The notes below the pieces were generated by a model, which did not search any database, was not told where the DNA came from, and was given only the letters and a program-made list of their open reading frames with translations. From SAR202 cluster bacterium Casp-Chloro-G4 (lineage in GTDB: Bacteria > Chloroflexota > Dehalococcoidia > Lucifugimonadales > JADFKI01), in contig MUCK01000037.1 of the NCBI GenBank assembly GCA_002816705.1, forward strand, positions 1 to 51,940: 51,940 bases of DNA. Reading direction: 5' to 3'. Below, piece after piece: positions 9,034 to 16,726 of this stretch. Both the position numbers and the translations under genes were made by a program. Positions within the stretch are counted from its first letter, which is position 1. Every line of letters begins with the position of its first letter.

Positions 9034-9933
9034 CTACTGAGTCAATCTGCCAAGTTGATCAACTATATCGAGGCCTACTCTTTCGCTCCAGGCAGCTAGC
9101 AGCTGGTTGGTTATCGGACCGGGAGCGCCCTCTCCCAAGGCTCGGTTGTCGACTCGGCCCACCGGCAAAATGCAGTAAGGGGTACTGCAGAGAAACGCTT
9201 CGTCTGCGGTGTAAACGTCGTAAGGCTGGAGGTCTTCCTCGACAACAGGTATGCCTAGCTGCTCAGCCAAATTGAAAACGGTCATGCGGGATACGCCCTG
9301 CAATATGTCGTTGTCTCTGGCGGTCTTCAGCACGCCATTGCTAACCATGAAGAAGTTCGCGCCAATGCCCTCGGTGATGTTGCCGTCGGTGTCCAAAAGA
9401 AGGGGGAGGGCTTCGGGGTCTACGTCGGTGGCCTCAAGCTCCGCCATCACGAAGTTGAGCCTGCTGTAGTGCTTGACCTTGGGATCGATCTGCTCGGCAG
9501 TGTAGCTGCGGGTCTTGGGAATTACGACGTGAGCGCCCGTCTTGTATAGAGGGGCGAAACGAGGCCCGCCCAACGGGTCAATCCAGATGGAGACATTGGG
9601 ACTGGACGGGTTCTGTATCGGCCCGACGCCTCGCGTTATGATCTGAGTAATCTGATAGTCGTCGCCAGCCCCCTCCCGCATGGCCTCGTTTTGCTGTACC
9701 ACACCCAGCGTGATAAGTTCCATCTCGTCCTTGCTCAGACCGGGGTCTATGCGGGTGTATTGCAGCGACCGGTACAGCCTATCAAGGTGGTCCCGCAGCC
9801 GAAAGACCTTACCATTGAAGGTGCGTGACGTATCGAATACTACGTCGCCGAGCCTGAAGCCACGGTCCATCATGCTGATGGTGGCCTGGCTGCGTGCCAC
9901 GTATTCGCCGTTAACCCAAACCTGGTAATCCAT
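9034..9933 (-). CDS. class IV (branched-chain type) aminotransferase
   Basis: A 299-residue PLP enzyme of fold type IV. Seen are VWVNGEYVARSQATISMMDRG at the N terminus, FRLRDHLDRLYRSL, the catalytic-lysine region VKHYSRLNFVMA, the PLP-binding segment LLLDTDGNITEGIGANFF and the later GVSRMTVFNLAEQLGIPV. Members interconvert amino acids and 2-oxo acids (branched-chain, D-amino-acid) or cleave 4-amino-4-deoxychorismate; the substrate here is unresolved. It is the last gene of the Grd-like operon, 88 nt after grdA. It may therefore supply or consume the amino compound handled by that system (inference). Confidence 0.9.
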   Translation of the reverse strand: MDYQVWVNGEYVARSQATISMMDRGFRLGDVVFDTSRTFNGKVFRLRDHLDRLYRSLQYTRIDPGLSKDEMELITLGVVQQNEAMREGAGDDYQITQIITRGVGPIQNPSSPNVSIWIDPLGGPRFAPLYKTGAHVVIPKTRSYTAEQIDPKVKHYSRLNFVMAELEATDVDPEALPLLLDTDGNITEGIGANFFMVSNGVLKTARDNDILQGVSRMTVFNLAEQLGIPVVEEDLQPYDVYTADEAFLCSTPYCILPVGRVDNRALGEGAPGPITNQLLAAWSERVGLDIVDQLGRLTQ

Positions 9934-10021
9934 CTCGAACCTCGCTTACGTTGAATTTCAATAACCGAACTCTCGCCTGGGCTGCCAAGAGACTCCACCC
10001 GTAAAACGCCCTGAAAAAATC

Positions 10022-10492
10022 CTAGGCTAAGCCGTTGCTCTCCCGCACCGCTTTGACGGCTGCGAGAATTTCGTCAGGGTTCTCAATAGTCATTTCGGTT
10101 AGACCAACCTCGTCCTCGTAAACCGATTCGTCTACCTGAGATTTGATCTCGTCTTCCATGACATGGTAGGCGGGGATACCTAACCCAGCGCCGGCCAAAG
10201 GACCAGCCCATGTGGGATCGCCTTCCGTGACTGTCATGGCGAAAAGCTTGCTGCTGTTAGCGGTGGGAGTGCCCAACACTACGACGAGGTCTTCGGTGCC
10301 GACCCGATCTGCCGCCCTCTTGATCATCTCTTGACCCTCCAGGTCAAGCGCACCAGCGGACGTTCAGACGAAACAGGCAGTGAACTCCATCACCACTTCG
10401 GCCCCGGCGCTCTTAACACATTCGACAATAGAACCGCTCTGAACGCCATCCCTCTCTCCCAGGGCTATGACCTTCTTCCCCTTCAAATCCAT
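10022..10492 (-). CDS. grdA: glycine reductase selenoprotein A (Sec encoded by TGA)
   Basis: A 156-residue GrdA selenoprotein, the small thioredoxin-reduced carrier that takes the carboxymethyl group as a selenoether from protein B and passes it to protein C. The ATG at 10492 is preceded by GGAGG. The frame runs through a TGA (10366-10364) at residue 43, in the motif CFVUTSAGALDLEGQE, matching the CxxU site of known GrdA (Sec at about residue 44). After the TGA the chain is unmistakable GrdA: LVVVLGTPTANSSKLFAMTV, GDPTWAGPLAG, AYHVMEDEIKSQVDESVYED. The overall length is typical. A naive gene call would keep only the 101 residues after an ATG at 10327. A SECIS-like hairpin follows the TGA. It is the fifth gene of a six-gene operon, 72 nt after the grdC-like gene. 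Thioredoxin, encoded at 21220, is the known GrdA reductant in the family. Confidence 0.93.
10330..10348 (-). promoter_or_regulatory. SECIS-like hairpin in grdA
   Basis: Beginning 16 nt after the Sec TGA is a perfect 7-bp stem CTTGACC/GGTCAAG with a 5-nt loop TGGAG (loop +23 to +27). The loop's G at the second position and its distance fit the bacterial SECIS that SelB recognises. Confidence 0.8.
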
Positions 10493-10564
10493 TCCATTGG
10501 CCTCCGTGGTTCACCAAATTCCAGACCTGTTAAAGCAGGCCCCATTATTGCATGTTGTGCATCT

Positions 10565-12022
10565 TTAGCGGGCAGGGTTGCGCTCCAGTATAAAAGAGAA
10601 ACCATCCGACATTTGCGTCATGCGGCCCAGGAACAGGCTTCCCTTCGCCACGAACATAGCCCTCTGCATGTCACCAGAGCCAATGTGGTCCACAGCGTGA
10701 CCCAAGAAAGGCACCGCAGAAGCGATGTGCCCTTGCGTCGACGAGAAGCCAGGCATGCCGTGCCGTGCCGAGAATGTGGGTATGTCCAACCTATCAATCT
10801 CGTGGTTCTGAACGGCCAGCCCCGCTATGACTCGGTAGTTGCGCTCCGTTACGTCGCCGCCACCTGCTGGCTCGGTGATCTCCGGGTTCTGAAGCTCGAT
10901 GGCGAATTTATCTATGTCCTGGAAGCGAAATCCCAACCTCGCCAAGGGATCAGTCATGAGGGTTCGGGATATGGCACGCAACGACGAACCGGCCCCGATG
11001 TTGTGCCCTCCGACCGAGTCCAGGCGAATCACAGGGCTCTTACCGTCGTCAGGCTCGACCATCACTGCGAATGCCGCGAGGACGTCTTCGAGCACCGGCT
11101 GGTCCGCGTCCAGGTGGCCGGTGTAGTTCATACCCAGCTTGGCCAGCGAGCATCCCCCTATCACAACCACGCGGTCATACAAGCCAGAGGTCACCATAGA
11201 ACCAGCGATAGCCAGTGCGTGCACGGGCGCGCAGCAGAAGGCCTTCACGTCGGAGCCGGTAGCGCCAGCAAGACCGCATAACTCCCCAACGGCCTTGGCC
11301 ATGTTGCCACCGCCGCGTTGGAAGGAGTCGCCCACGGCCTCCTCGCCCGTATTAAGGATGTATTGCACCTGAGTCGCATCGAAGCCACCATCGTGGAGTA
11401 GCGTGCGCAGCGCCATGGCAGCAGTGGCTTTACAGGCCAGGTTCTCCAGCAGCACCCCGGCGTTGAGTTCGTCGCTGCCCGCAGCCCCAGTTACGCAGCC
11501 AATGAGCCGCCCATCCTTCAAAGTGAGGGGTAAAGAGCTTTCTTGGGCGATCCGTTGCTCTATGCCGGATTGCTGGTGGCCATCGGTAAGCTTGTCCAAG
11601 TCTGCGGAACTGATCAGAGGGTTATCCTGCAGATTCTGCGTTGCTTCTTTCACAAAATCTTCAGTCAGCCAGACGATGTCGAAGTCGTCAGCCATTTTCA
11701 AAATGGCGTAAAACTCTTCCTCCGGCATCATGTCCCCATGAGGCTGTCGGCGTTCCGCAGGACCGTTTTGCAGGAACCAGGGCCTGGGAATATCCCGAAG
11801 CTGGTCAGGGTAGATGGAGCCGAGGTATGCGCGATTAGGCGGGTAGGCGACTGCCTCAGAAAAGGTTCGCAGGTGGCCCGCGATGTTCTCTGCGACGGCC
11901 GCGTTTCTGGCGATATCCAGCGACGGCTTGTGTCCATATCGCACCAACCCGGGCGTATGGGCAAGAAAATGTCGCACGCCTGTGATAACCGGCAACCTGC
12001 CTGGAGATGTCATGCCCATCAT
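10565..12022 (-). CDS. GrdC-like protein (glycine reductase protein C beta subunit)
   Basis: A 485-residue protein of the thiolase/KAS III-like fold matching GrdC, the beta subunit of glycine reductase protein C, which receives the carboxymethyl group from GrdA and makes a protein-bound acetyl thioester. Supporting segments: the N-terminal VRHFLAHTPGLVRYG, QSGIEQRIAQES, GAAGSDELNAGVLLENLACKATA, GVLL/ILNTGEEAVGDSFQRGGG, the Cys-containing FCCAPVHALAIAGSMV, VVVIGGCSLAKLGMNY and GMPGFSSTQGHIASAVPFLGHA near the end. It is slightly shorter than the usual ~510 residues. It lies 40 nt after the grdB-like gene and 72 nt before grdA. The alpha subunit GrdD, which releases acetyl phosphate in fermenters, is not encoded beside it. 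Confidence 0.85.
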   Translation of the reverse strand: MMGMTSPGRLPVITGVRHFLAHTPGLVRYGHKPSLDIARNAAVAENIAGHLRTFSEAVAYPPNRAYLGSIYPDQLRDIPRPWFLQNGPAERRQPHGDMMPEEEFYAILKMADDFDIVWLTEDFVKEATQNLQDNPLISSADLDKLTDGHQQSGIEQRIAQESSLPLTLKDGRLIGCVTGAAGSDELNAGVLLENLACKATAAMALRTLLHDGGFDATQVQYILNTGEEAVGDSFQRGGGNMAKAVGELCGLAGATGSDVKAFCCAPVHALAIAGSMVTSGLYDRVVVIGGCSLAKLGMNYTGHLDADQPVLEDVLAAFAVMVEPDDGKSPVIRLDSVGGHNIGAGSSLRAISRTLMTDPLARLGFRFQDIDKFAIELQNPEITEPAGGGDVTERNYRVIAGLAVQNHEIDRLDIPTFSARHGMPGFSSTQGHIASAVPFLGHAVDHIGSGDMQRAMFVAKGSLFLGRMTQMSDGFSFILERNPAR

Positions 12023-12062
12023 CTCTGGTGCACCTCGGGTCGCTTATAAGACTTTCGACAGG

Positions 12063-13346
12063 TTATTCTTTCGCCTCCGACTCCAGAGCGTCCAGCGCCT
12101 TCTGCACCAGTCGGCGTCGCAGGTCTTTCTCTTCGTTGACGGGCAGATTGGGGTCTCCGGCAACATGAACAATCCCGTTCCCAAGAACTACCCTGTTTGA
12201 GCCCACCATCTTGGCTATTGGCAGAGCTGACGTAATCTGCACTACCGGTATGCCAGCCTTCTCCAGTTCGGTCGTTATCGCAGCGCCGCTGCGAGTGCTG
12301 GTGCCTCAGGTGGATGTGACGATTACCGCGTCCACCCCCAATTCTTTGACCCTCTGGGCCATCTCCTTGCCCATGCGCCGAGTATTGGAGAGAGGATTGG
12401 CCAACCCGGATGTGGAAATAAACTCGTTGTGCAACTCCCCAATGATGCCCTCTTTCTCCATCTGACGGAGAGCGTCTAGAGGCACAAGCCTGTCGGGGTC
12501 CGCTTCGACGAACCTGGGGTCGTAGCCGCCGTGGGAGATCTCGTAGTCTTTGCCGTCCAGGCCATCCTTGTCTTTAATGCTGTAGGTTCCCCAGCGGGTG
12601 GCGGCCATGCCCTCGATGCCGTCAGGGTTGCCCGAGGGCACCAGGCCGCCATCGGTAATGACCATAACCCGGGCCTTGGATATGTCGGCCACTGCTGCCG
12701 GCATGGGTATTGGCTCGAATGAGGTGGACATCATCTCGGACTCAAATGGATCGCCATTGACCTTGTCCATGACCATGGCAACAAGACGCTGGCCCGCGTT
12801 CTGCTCAACGAAGGCATCCCGAATAAGCCCTCTGGGAATGTAGCCCTCGTCGGCAGGTGTGCCAATCTCTTCACCGGCTACTAGCTTCTTGCCCAGCGCC
12901 ACCATACGGGTGACCACCTGGCTCATGGCCGATGCACTGGCGCCGGAATCCACGATGAATAGCTCCTCGCGGTACAGGTCGACGCCGGGATTCTCCCCAC
13001 CCATAGCCGTTACAGCAGGAATATGAAGCTCGGCCTGCACTGCAGAGCACAGAGCGCCGGCGGCCATGCCGTATCGTCCCGCCTCGAAGCATGGCCCTGC
13101 TACGAACAGGTCTGCTCCTGAAGCGCGCAGGTGGTTCAACACATCGGTGATGAGTTGGTCCTGCTGTTCCACAGCGTAGTTATCGCCACACACGAACGTC
13201 GTGAGAACCTGAGAGCCGTCTCCGAATAGCTGTTCCAACAGACGCCCGGGTCCAACAGCGCCCTCCCGGATCTCCAACGGCCTACCAGCCTCCTCCTCGG
13301 CGCCGATGCCTCCGAAGAACTGATTGACGTAGTGGACTATTTTCAT
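12063..13346 (-). CDS. GrdB/GrdF/GrdH-like selenoprotein B (Sec encoded by TGA)
   Basis: A 427-residue selenoprotein of the substrate-binding protein B family (glycine, sarcosine or betaine reductase). N terminus KIVHYVNQFFGGIGAEEEAG, then EIREGAVGPGRLL, TFVCGDNYAVE, GPCFEAGRYGMAAGAL. The frame crosses a TGA (12308-12306) at residue 347 in TSTUGTSTRSGAA and continues for 80 more residues (EKAGIPVVQITSALPIAKMVGS...GDPNLPVNEEKDLRRRLV), ending at TAA 12063. Both length and Sec position match known GrdB (~436 residues, Sec near 350). The motif is UxxSxxS, whereas characterised GrdB proteins have UxxCxxC. The start ATG has an excellent GGAGG. Which of the three substrates, or another, it uses is unknown. 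Confidence 0.92.
12279..12293 (-). promoter_or_regulatory. SECIS-like hairpin in grdB-like gene
   Basis: Beginning 13 nt after the Sec TGA: 6-bp stem CGCAGC/GCTGCG with a GGC loop (+19 to +21). It could also form 5 bp with a 5-nt CGGCG loop. Position and G-containing loop agree with the hairpins of the other two Sec genes. Confidence 0.75.
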
Positions 13347-13424
13347 TTTCTTCCTCCTGCCCCATTAACCATATGAACCAGGCCAGGGCATGTATCAAGA
13401 TTATATATCTTTCACCAAACCCGA

Positions 13425-14705
13425 CTAGTAGGTCATCGCTCTTACGTGGCTGGCGCCCTGCTGATTCACGACGCCGGCTATGCTGGAGGCCATGAGTTCT
13501 TGCGATTGTGCCAACATCTCCTCCACCTGCGGATTGCCCGCGATGATGCGCTCCACAGCCGGAACCGTCCACTTTGTGTCGCCGCCGCCGCAGTATACGA
13601 TGGCGTTCACCTCGGGGAAGTTAAAAAGCAGCGCGGATTCTACGCGGCGGTCCCTGGACATATCGGACACCATAACGGCCGTGCTGACCTCCATGCGCTC
13701 TAGCAGGCGGGCCGTCTGCGCCATGTCGGCGTGGGGCACTCCACCGCCGTGCTTGGTGAGTACCGCCGCATCGGCGTTGAGTCCCCATTTGACGAGGTGC
13801 GCCGCCACCTGGCACAACCGATCCCGGTCTTCGTTGTCCAGACCGGATATGGACGCGACTGCGCCGACAAAGTTCAGTTCGCCTTCGTTGTGGCGTCGAT
13901 AGAGGTCTGTAATCACAGGATGGTTCTGGTAAAAATACGTCTCCGCGCCGCCCAACGACGTGTCATAAGAGGGCAAAACAGCGCCGTCCAACCACTCGTT
14001 GGGGTTAGTGAGCACCGGCAACATGCCAGTTGTGTTCAGGCCGTAGAAGATATGCTCATCAATCTCCGGAGAGCGCTGCCGGGAGTAGATCTGTCCGATG
14101 TAGGCCACTCGATGCAGGCCCTCGCGTCCCGGTTCCGTCGGCCCTATCGGACCCAGCGTCTCGGTGGTGATGGGCTGCCTGGTTCGTGCGGCCTGCGCCA
14201 TGTAGACCGCTGCCTTAAGCCCGGCCATGCGCGTTGCGTTTAGGGCCGAATGGGACGGTACATCGGCTCTCGAACGCGGAGTCAAAACCAGGTGTTGCAG
14301 GGCAGAGTAGGGTGAACGGGCCGCCCCCTCTCCACTCATCTCCAGTATGCTGCGCTTGGCCGCACGCGCTGTGACAGTGGGACGGCAATCCACCACCGTA
14401 ACGGCCGCGCCCTCCAGGACGTGGGTCGTGCCAATGCCAGCTATGGCTGATGGCCCCAGTACTCCAGGGAAGTCCGGGCTGCCTCCATCCGCCTTGGCCC
14501 TGGGCTCTATGATGTCGAAGACAGGCCCTGCCCGGCAGTTCTCTCCCGGACGCACGACGTCCAAGCCTACGCTTTCCAGGCGTTGGTCCTCCAACAGTAG
14601 CGCGCGGAGCTCGCTTTCGTTTATCGACAGCGCCGTTCCATCAAGTGACGTCTCGTCGCCGAATTTTATCTCCGTTACCGGGTGGCGGGCTAAGGTCAAA
14701 CGCAT
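13425..14705 (-). CDS. GrdE/GrdG/GrdI-like proprotein (protein B alpha/beta)
   Basis: A 426-residue homologue of the GrdE-type proprotein, which in glycine reductase is cleaved at a cysteine to create a pyruvoyl-bearing subunit that binds the amine substrate as a Schiff base. Seen: GDETSLDGTALSI, VRPGENCRAGPVFDIIEPR, HVLEGAAVTVVDCR, the junction region LDGAVLPSYDTSLGG and TYFYQNHPVITDLYRRH, GELNFVGAVASIS, then LTKHGGGVPHADMAQTARLLE. The length equals known GrdE (~428). The only cysteines are at 57, 107, 298 and 372, so none lies near residue 242, the reported pyruvoyl site in Eubacterium acidaminophilum GrdE. Ser246 or Ser250 would be alternatives if cleavage occurs. It is the second gene of the operon. 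Confidence 0.85.
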   Translation of the reverse strand: MRLTLARHPVTEIKFGDETSLDGTALSINESELRALLLEDQRLESVGLDVVRPGENCRAGPVFDIIEPRAKADGGSPDFPGVLGPSAIAGIGTTHVLEGAAVTVVDCRPTVTARAAKRSILEMSGEGAARSPYSALQHLVLTPRSRADVPSHSALNATRMAGLKAAVYMAQAARTRQPITTETLGPIGPTEPGREGLHRVAYIGQIYSRQRSPEIDEHIFYGLNTTGMLPVLTNPNEWLDGAVLPSYDTSLGGAETYFYQNHPVITDLYRRHNEGELNFVGAVASISGLDNEDRDRLCQVAAHLVKWGLNADAAVLTKHGGGVPHADMAQTARLLERMEVSTAVMVSDMSRDRRVESALLFNFPEVNAIVYCGGGDTKWTVPAVERIIAGNPQVEEMLAQSQELMASSIAGVVNQQGASHVRAMTY

Positions 14706-14741
14706 AACTTATTACCTCTCATTAAACGGGTGCAGGGTCTA

Positions 14742-16487
14742 TTAAGACAGACGGGCCGCCGTTAGCAGGTCCGGCGTTAACTGTGCCGGTTCATATATTG
14801 GCCCTACTTTGGAGTCGCCATCCTCCAGGTATAAAGCAGCCTTCGCCTTTTCATCCGGCGGTCGAAAAATCCAGGTGACGCGGCGTTCAGTCAATCGGTC
14901 CATGGCGGACAACGCTAACACACGAGCCTGGGGGTCTCCCGGCGCTGCTTCCAGCGTCACGGTGAGGGGAGAGGACATGTACCCAGCCATGGCCATTCCG
15001 AAGTCCGAAGCGAATACTCCGTAGGGGGACAGGTCATCGGTAAAGGCCCCCAGCGCCCACGTCGCGCCCTCGCCAAAAGAGATGTCGCTAGTGACATCCG
15101 ACAGCCGGAGCATTAGCGAGGCCACCAGGCCGTTCTCCGTAAGCAACGTCAACTTGTGCCGAAGATGTCCCGGTCCATTCTCGCTAATGTCGTAGAAGCC
15201 GCCCGCGGGGTTCTTGTGCTCGCTGAGAATGCTTTGGCCTAGAGCCGTTGCACGTTCCAAATACCCAGGCTCACCGGTGACGGCGTGGGCATCCAAGTTG
15301 GCATGGGCCAAATGCGTCTTATCGATTAGAAGACCCGGAACGTAGGGACTACCGTCAAAGTAGTGGCACACGCGACCTTCCGAGTCCCGGCAATGTTCCC
15401 ACAAAAAGTCCAAAGCATTGAGAGCTCTTTCCCTTAGCCGAGATTCGCCAAGTATCTGGTATGCGTGCAGGTAGGCGGAGGCTGCCTGGGCGTTGGCGTC
15501 GGTGTAGACCCAATCGTCGATTATCCAAAAAGTGCTGCCGGGTTCTCGGGGGGTTGCCTCCTGGCCTTCGGAGATGCGCCTGGTCACTGCGCGAACGTAG
15601 TCCTGACAGCCTAGAAACGCCACGCCATCAGCATCAGAGAGCCTTCGATCAAGAAAATCGATAATCTCCTGAGCCATTTCTTCGTACCTGGCCTCTCCAG
15701 TAATGACGAGCATGTGGAGGTATGTGCTCAACAATCCGGCATGGTCTGCCAGCAGCTTCTCCTGGTGGGGCTCTGTCCAATCGCGTTTTGAGGAGTAGCG
15801 GTGAAACCCGCCGTCCTGGTTATCGTGAGTCTGGCTTCGCCTCATTTGCTCCAGAGACAGGGCCACATGGTTTACGTAGGCACGGTCCCCGGTAGCATGG
15901 TAACGGGACAGCAGAAACTGGTGCGCCTCAGGATGCAGGAACTTGTGGTCCGGTCCGTAGCCGCCGTAGATAGGGTCTGCCAAACCCATGAGCGTTTCAG
16001 CGATCTCGGCGACGGACTCTGAACGCGGGCTGGCAGGCTCAGACGTCGTGCTAACCTGGGATGACTGCTGGTTGGCCTCGGCAAGCGATTGCTCCAACTC
16101 CTGCCTTTGCTCCGTGTACATCTGGTAAAGCCGAACCAGAACATCACAAAAATCGTTGGGCGGCATGTAGTTCACACTGGCCACATGATCGCCCTGTGGA
16201 GTCATGAAGACGATGGTTGGCCAGCCGTTCTGGCTATAGCGAGCGTTGAGATCGGGTCTCTGAGCATCCTCTACGCGCACTGGAATGAAGTAGGCATTTA
16301 GCAGAGTTTGGGTCTCATCAACGGACAGCGTGGTCTCGTCCATACGCTGACAAAAGCCGCACCAGAAGGCGCCGAGGTAGAGCATGACCAGCTTGTCCTG
16401 TCGCTGGGCCTCCTCGAATGCTTCCAGGCCCCACTCGCGCCAGTTAACAAGGTGCGCTCTGTTGGGATTTGGCGAAAATCGAAACAT
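14742..16487 (-). CDS. DUF255 thioredoxin-fold protein (SSP411/YyaL-like)
   Basis: A 581-residue protein. The N-terminal ~150 residues are a DUF255 thioredoxin-like domain (VNWREWGLEAFEEAQRQDK, LGAFWCGFCQRMD with Cys43 and Cys46, NGWPTIVFMTP with the cis-Pro). The remainder is an alpha/alpha-barrel of the N-acylglucosamine-2-epimerase-like type (GGFHRYSSKRDWTEPHQEK, LLADHAGLLSTYLHML, WIIDDWVYTDANAQAASAYL). The full-length family is usually 650-700 residues, so this copy is short. Biochemical function in bacteria is unknown. It is the first gene of the Grd-like operon, 36 nt before the grdE-like gene. Its redox-active-looking WCxxC makes a role in reducing the operon's selenoproteins conceivable (inference). 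Confidence 0.88.
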   Translation of the reverse strand: MFRFSPNPNRAHLVNWREWGLEAFEEAQRQDKLVMLYLGAFWCGFCQRMDETTLSVDETQTLLNAYFIPVRVEDAQRPDLNARYSQNGWPTIVFMTPQGDHVASVNYMPPNDFCDVLVRLYQMYTEQRQELEQSLAEANQQSSQVSTTSEPASPRSESVAEIAETLMGLADPIYGGYGPDHKFLHPEAHQFLLSRYHATGDRAYVNHVALSLEQMRRSQTHDNQDGGFHRYSSKRDWTEPHQEKLLADHAGLLSTYLHMLVITGEARYEEMAQEIIDFLDRRLSDADGVAFLGCQDYVRAVTRRISEGQEATPREPGSTFWIIDDWVYTDANAQAASAYLHAYQILGESRLRERALNALDFLWEHCRDSEGRVCHYFDGSPYVPGLLIDKTHLAHANLDAHAVTGEPGYLERATALGQSILSEHKNPAGGFYDISENGPGHLRHKLTLLTENGLVASLMLRLSDVTSDISFGEGATWALGAFTDDLSPYGVFASDFGMAMAGYMSSPLTVTLEAAPGDPQARVLALSAMDRLTERRVTWIFRPPDEKAKAALYLEDGDSKVGPIYEPAQLTPDLLTAARLS

Positions 16488-16559
16488 ACCCTCGTTTCGG
16501 ACGTTTTTTTGGGTAGTTGCCCAACGTTAGGACGGAAATAGTCGGAGCGAAATTACCCC

Positions 16560-16589
16560 AGTGTAGCACCGGCGTGATTTGCTCGTCAA
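16560..16589 (-). promoter_or_regulatory. sigma-70 promoter of the Grd-like operon
   Basis: Minus strand TTGACG (16589-16584), 18-nt spacer, TACACT (16565-16560). The expected start is near 16553, with a ~66-nt leader before the DUF255 ATG. It lies just downstream of the preceding unit's terminator, so the operon has its own transcription start. Confidence 0.7.
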
Positions 16590-16640
16590 ACGCCATGCGG
16601 TGCGATGTAGACGGGTGCATGGCGGTCAAGAATCTCCGCC

Positions 16641-16680
16641 TAAAATAAAGGCGGGGACGCATATGAAAAGCGTCCCCGCC
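16641..16680 (-). terminator. terminator of reductive-dehalogenase-like gene
   Basis: Perfect 11-bp inverted repeat GGCGGGGACGC/GCGTCCCCGCC (16650-16660 and 16670-16680) with a 9-nt loop, followed on the minus strand by TTTATTTTA. It lies 47 nt after the stop at 16727. Confidence 0.88.
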
Positions 16681-16726
16681 AAGTTACCAACCATATTAGC
16701 CTGGTCGTTGATTGCCTCCGGAGCGG

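Noticed and set aside
10022-10327. A free-standing 101-residue GrdA fragment starting at an internal ATG
   Set aside because: The frame continues upstream through TGA to an ATG with GGAGG and a perfect GrdA N terminus (CFVU motif); the short call is an artefact of reading TGA as stop.
10331-11281. 316-codon plus-strand frame over the grdC-like and grdA genes
   Set aside because: Antisense shadow; low-complexity, no recognisable motifs, while the opposite strand has clear family matches.
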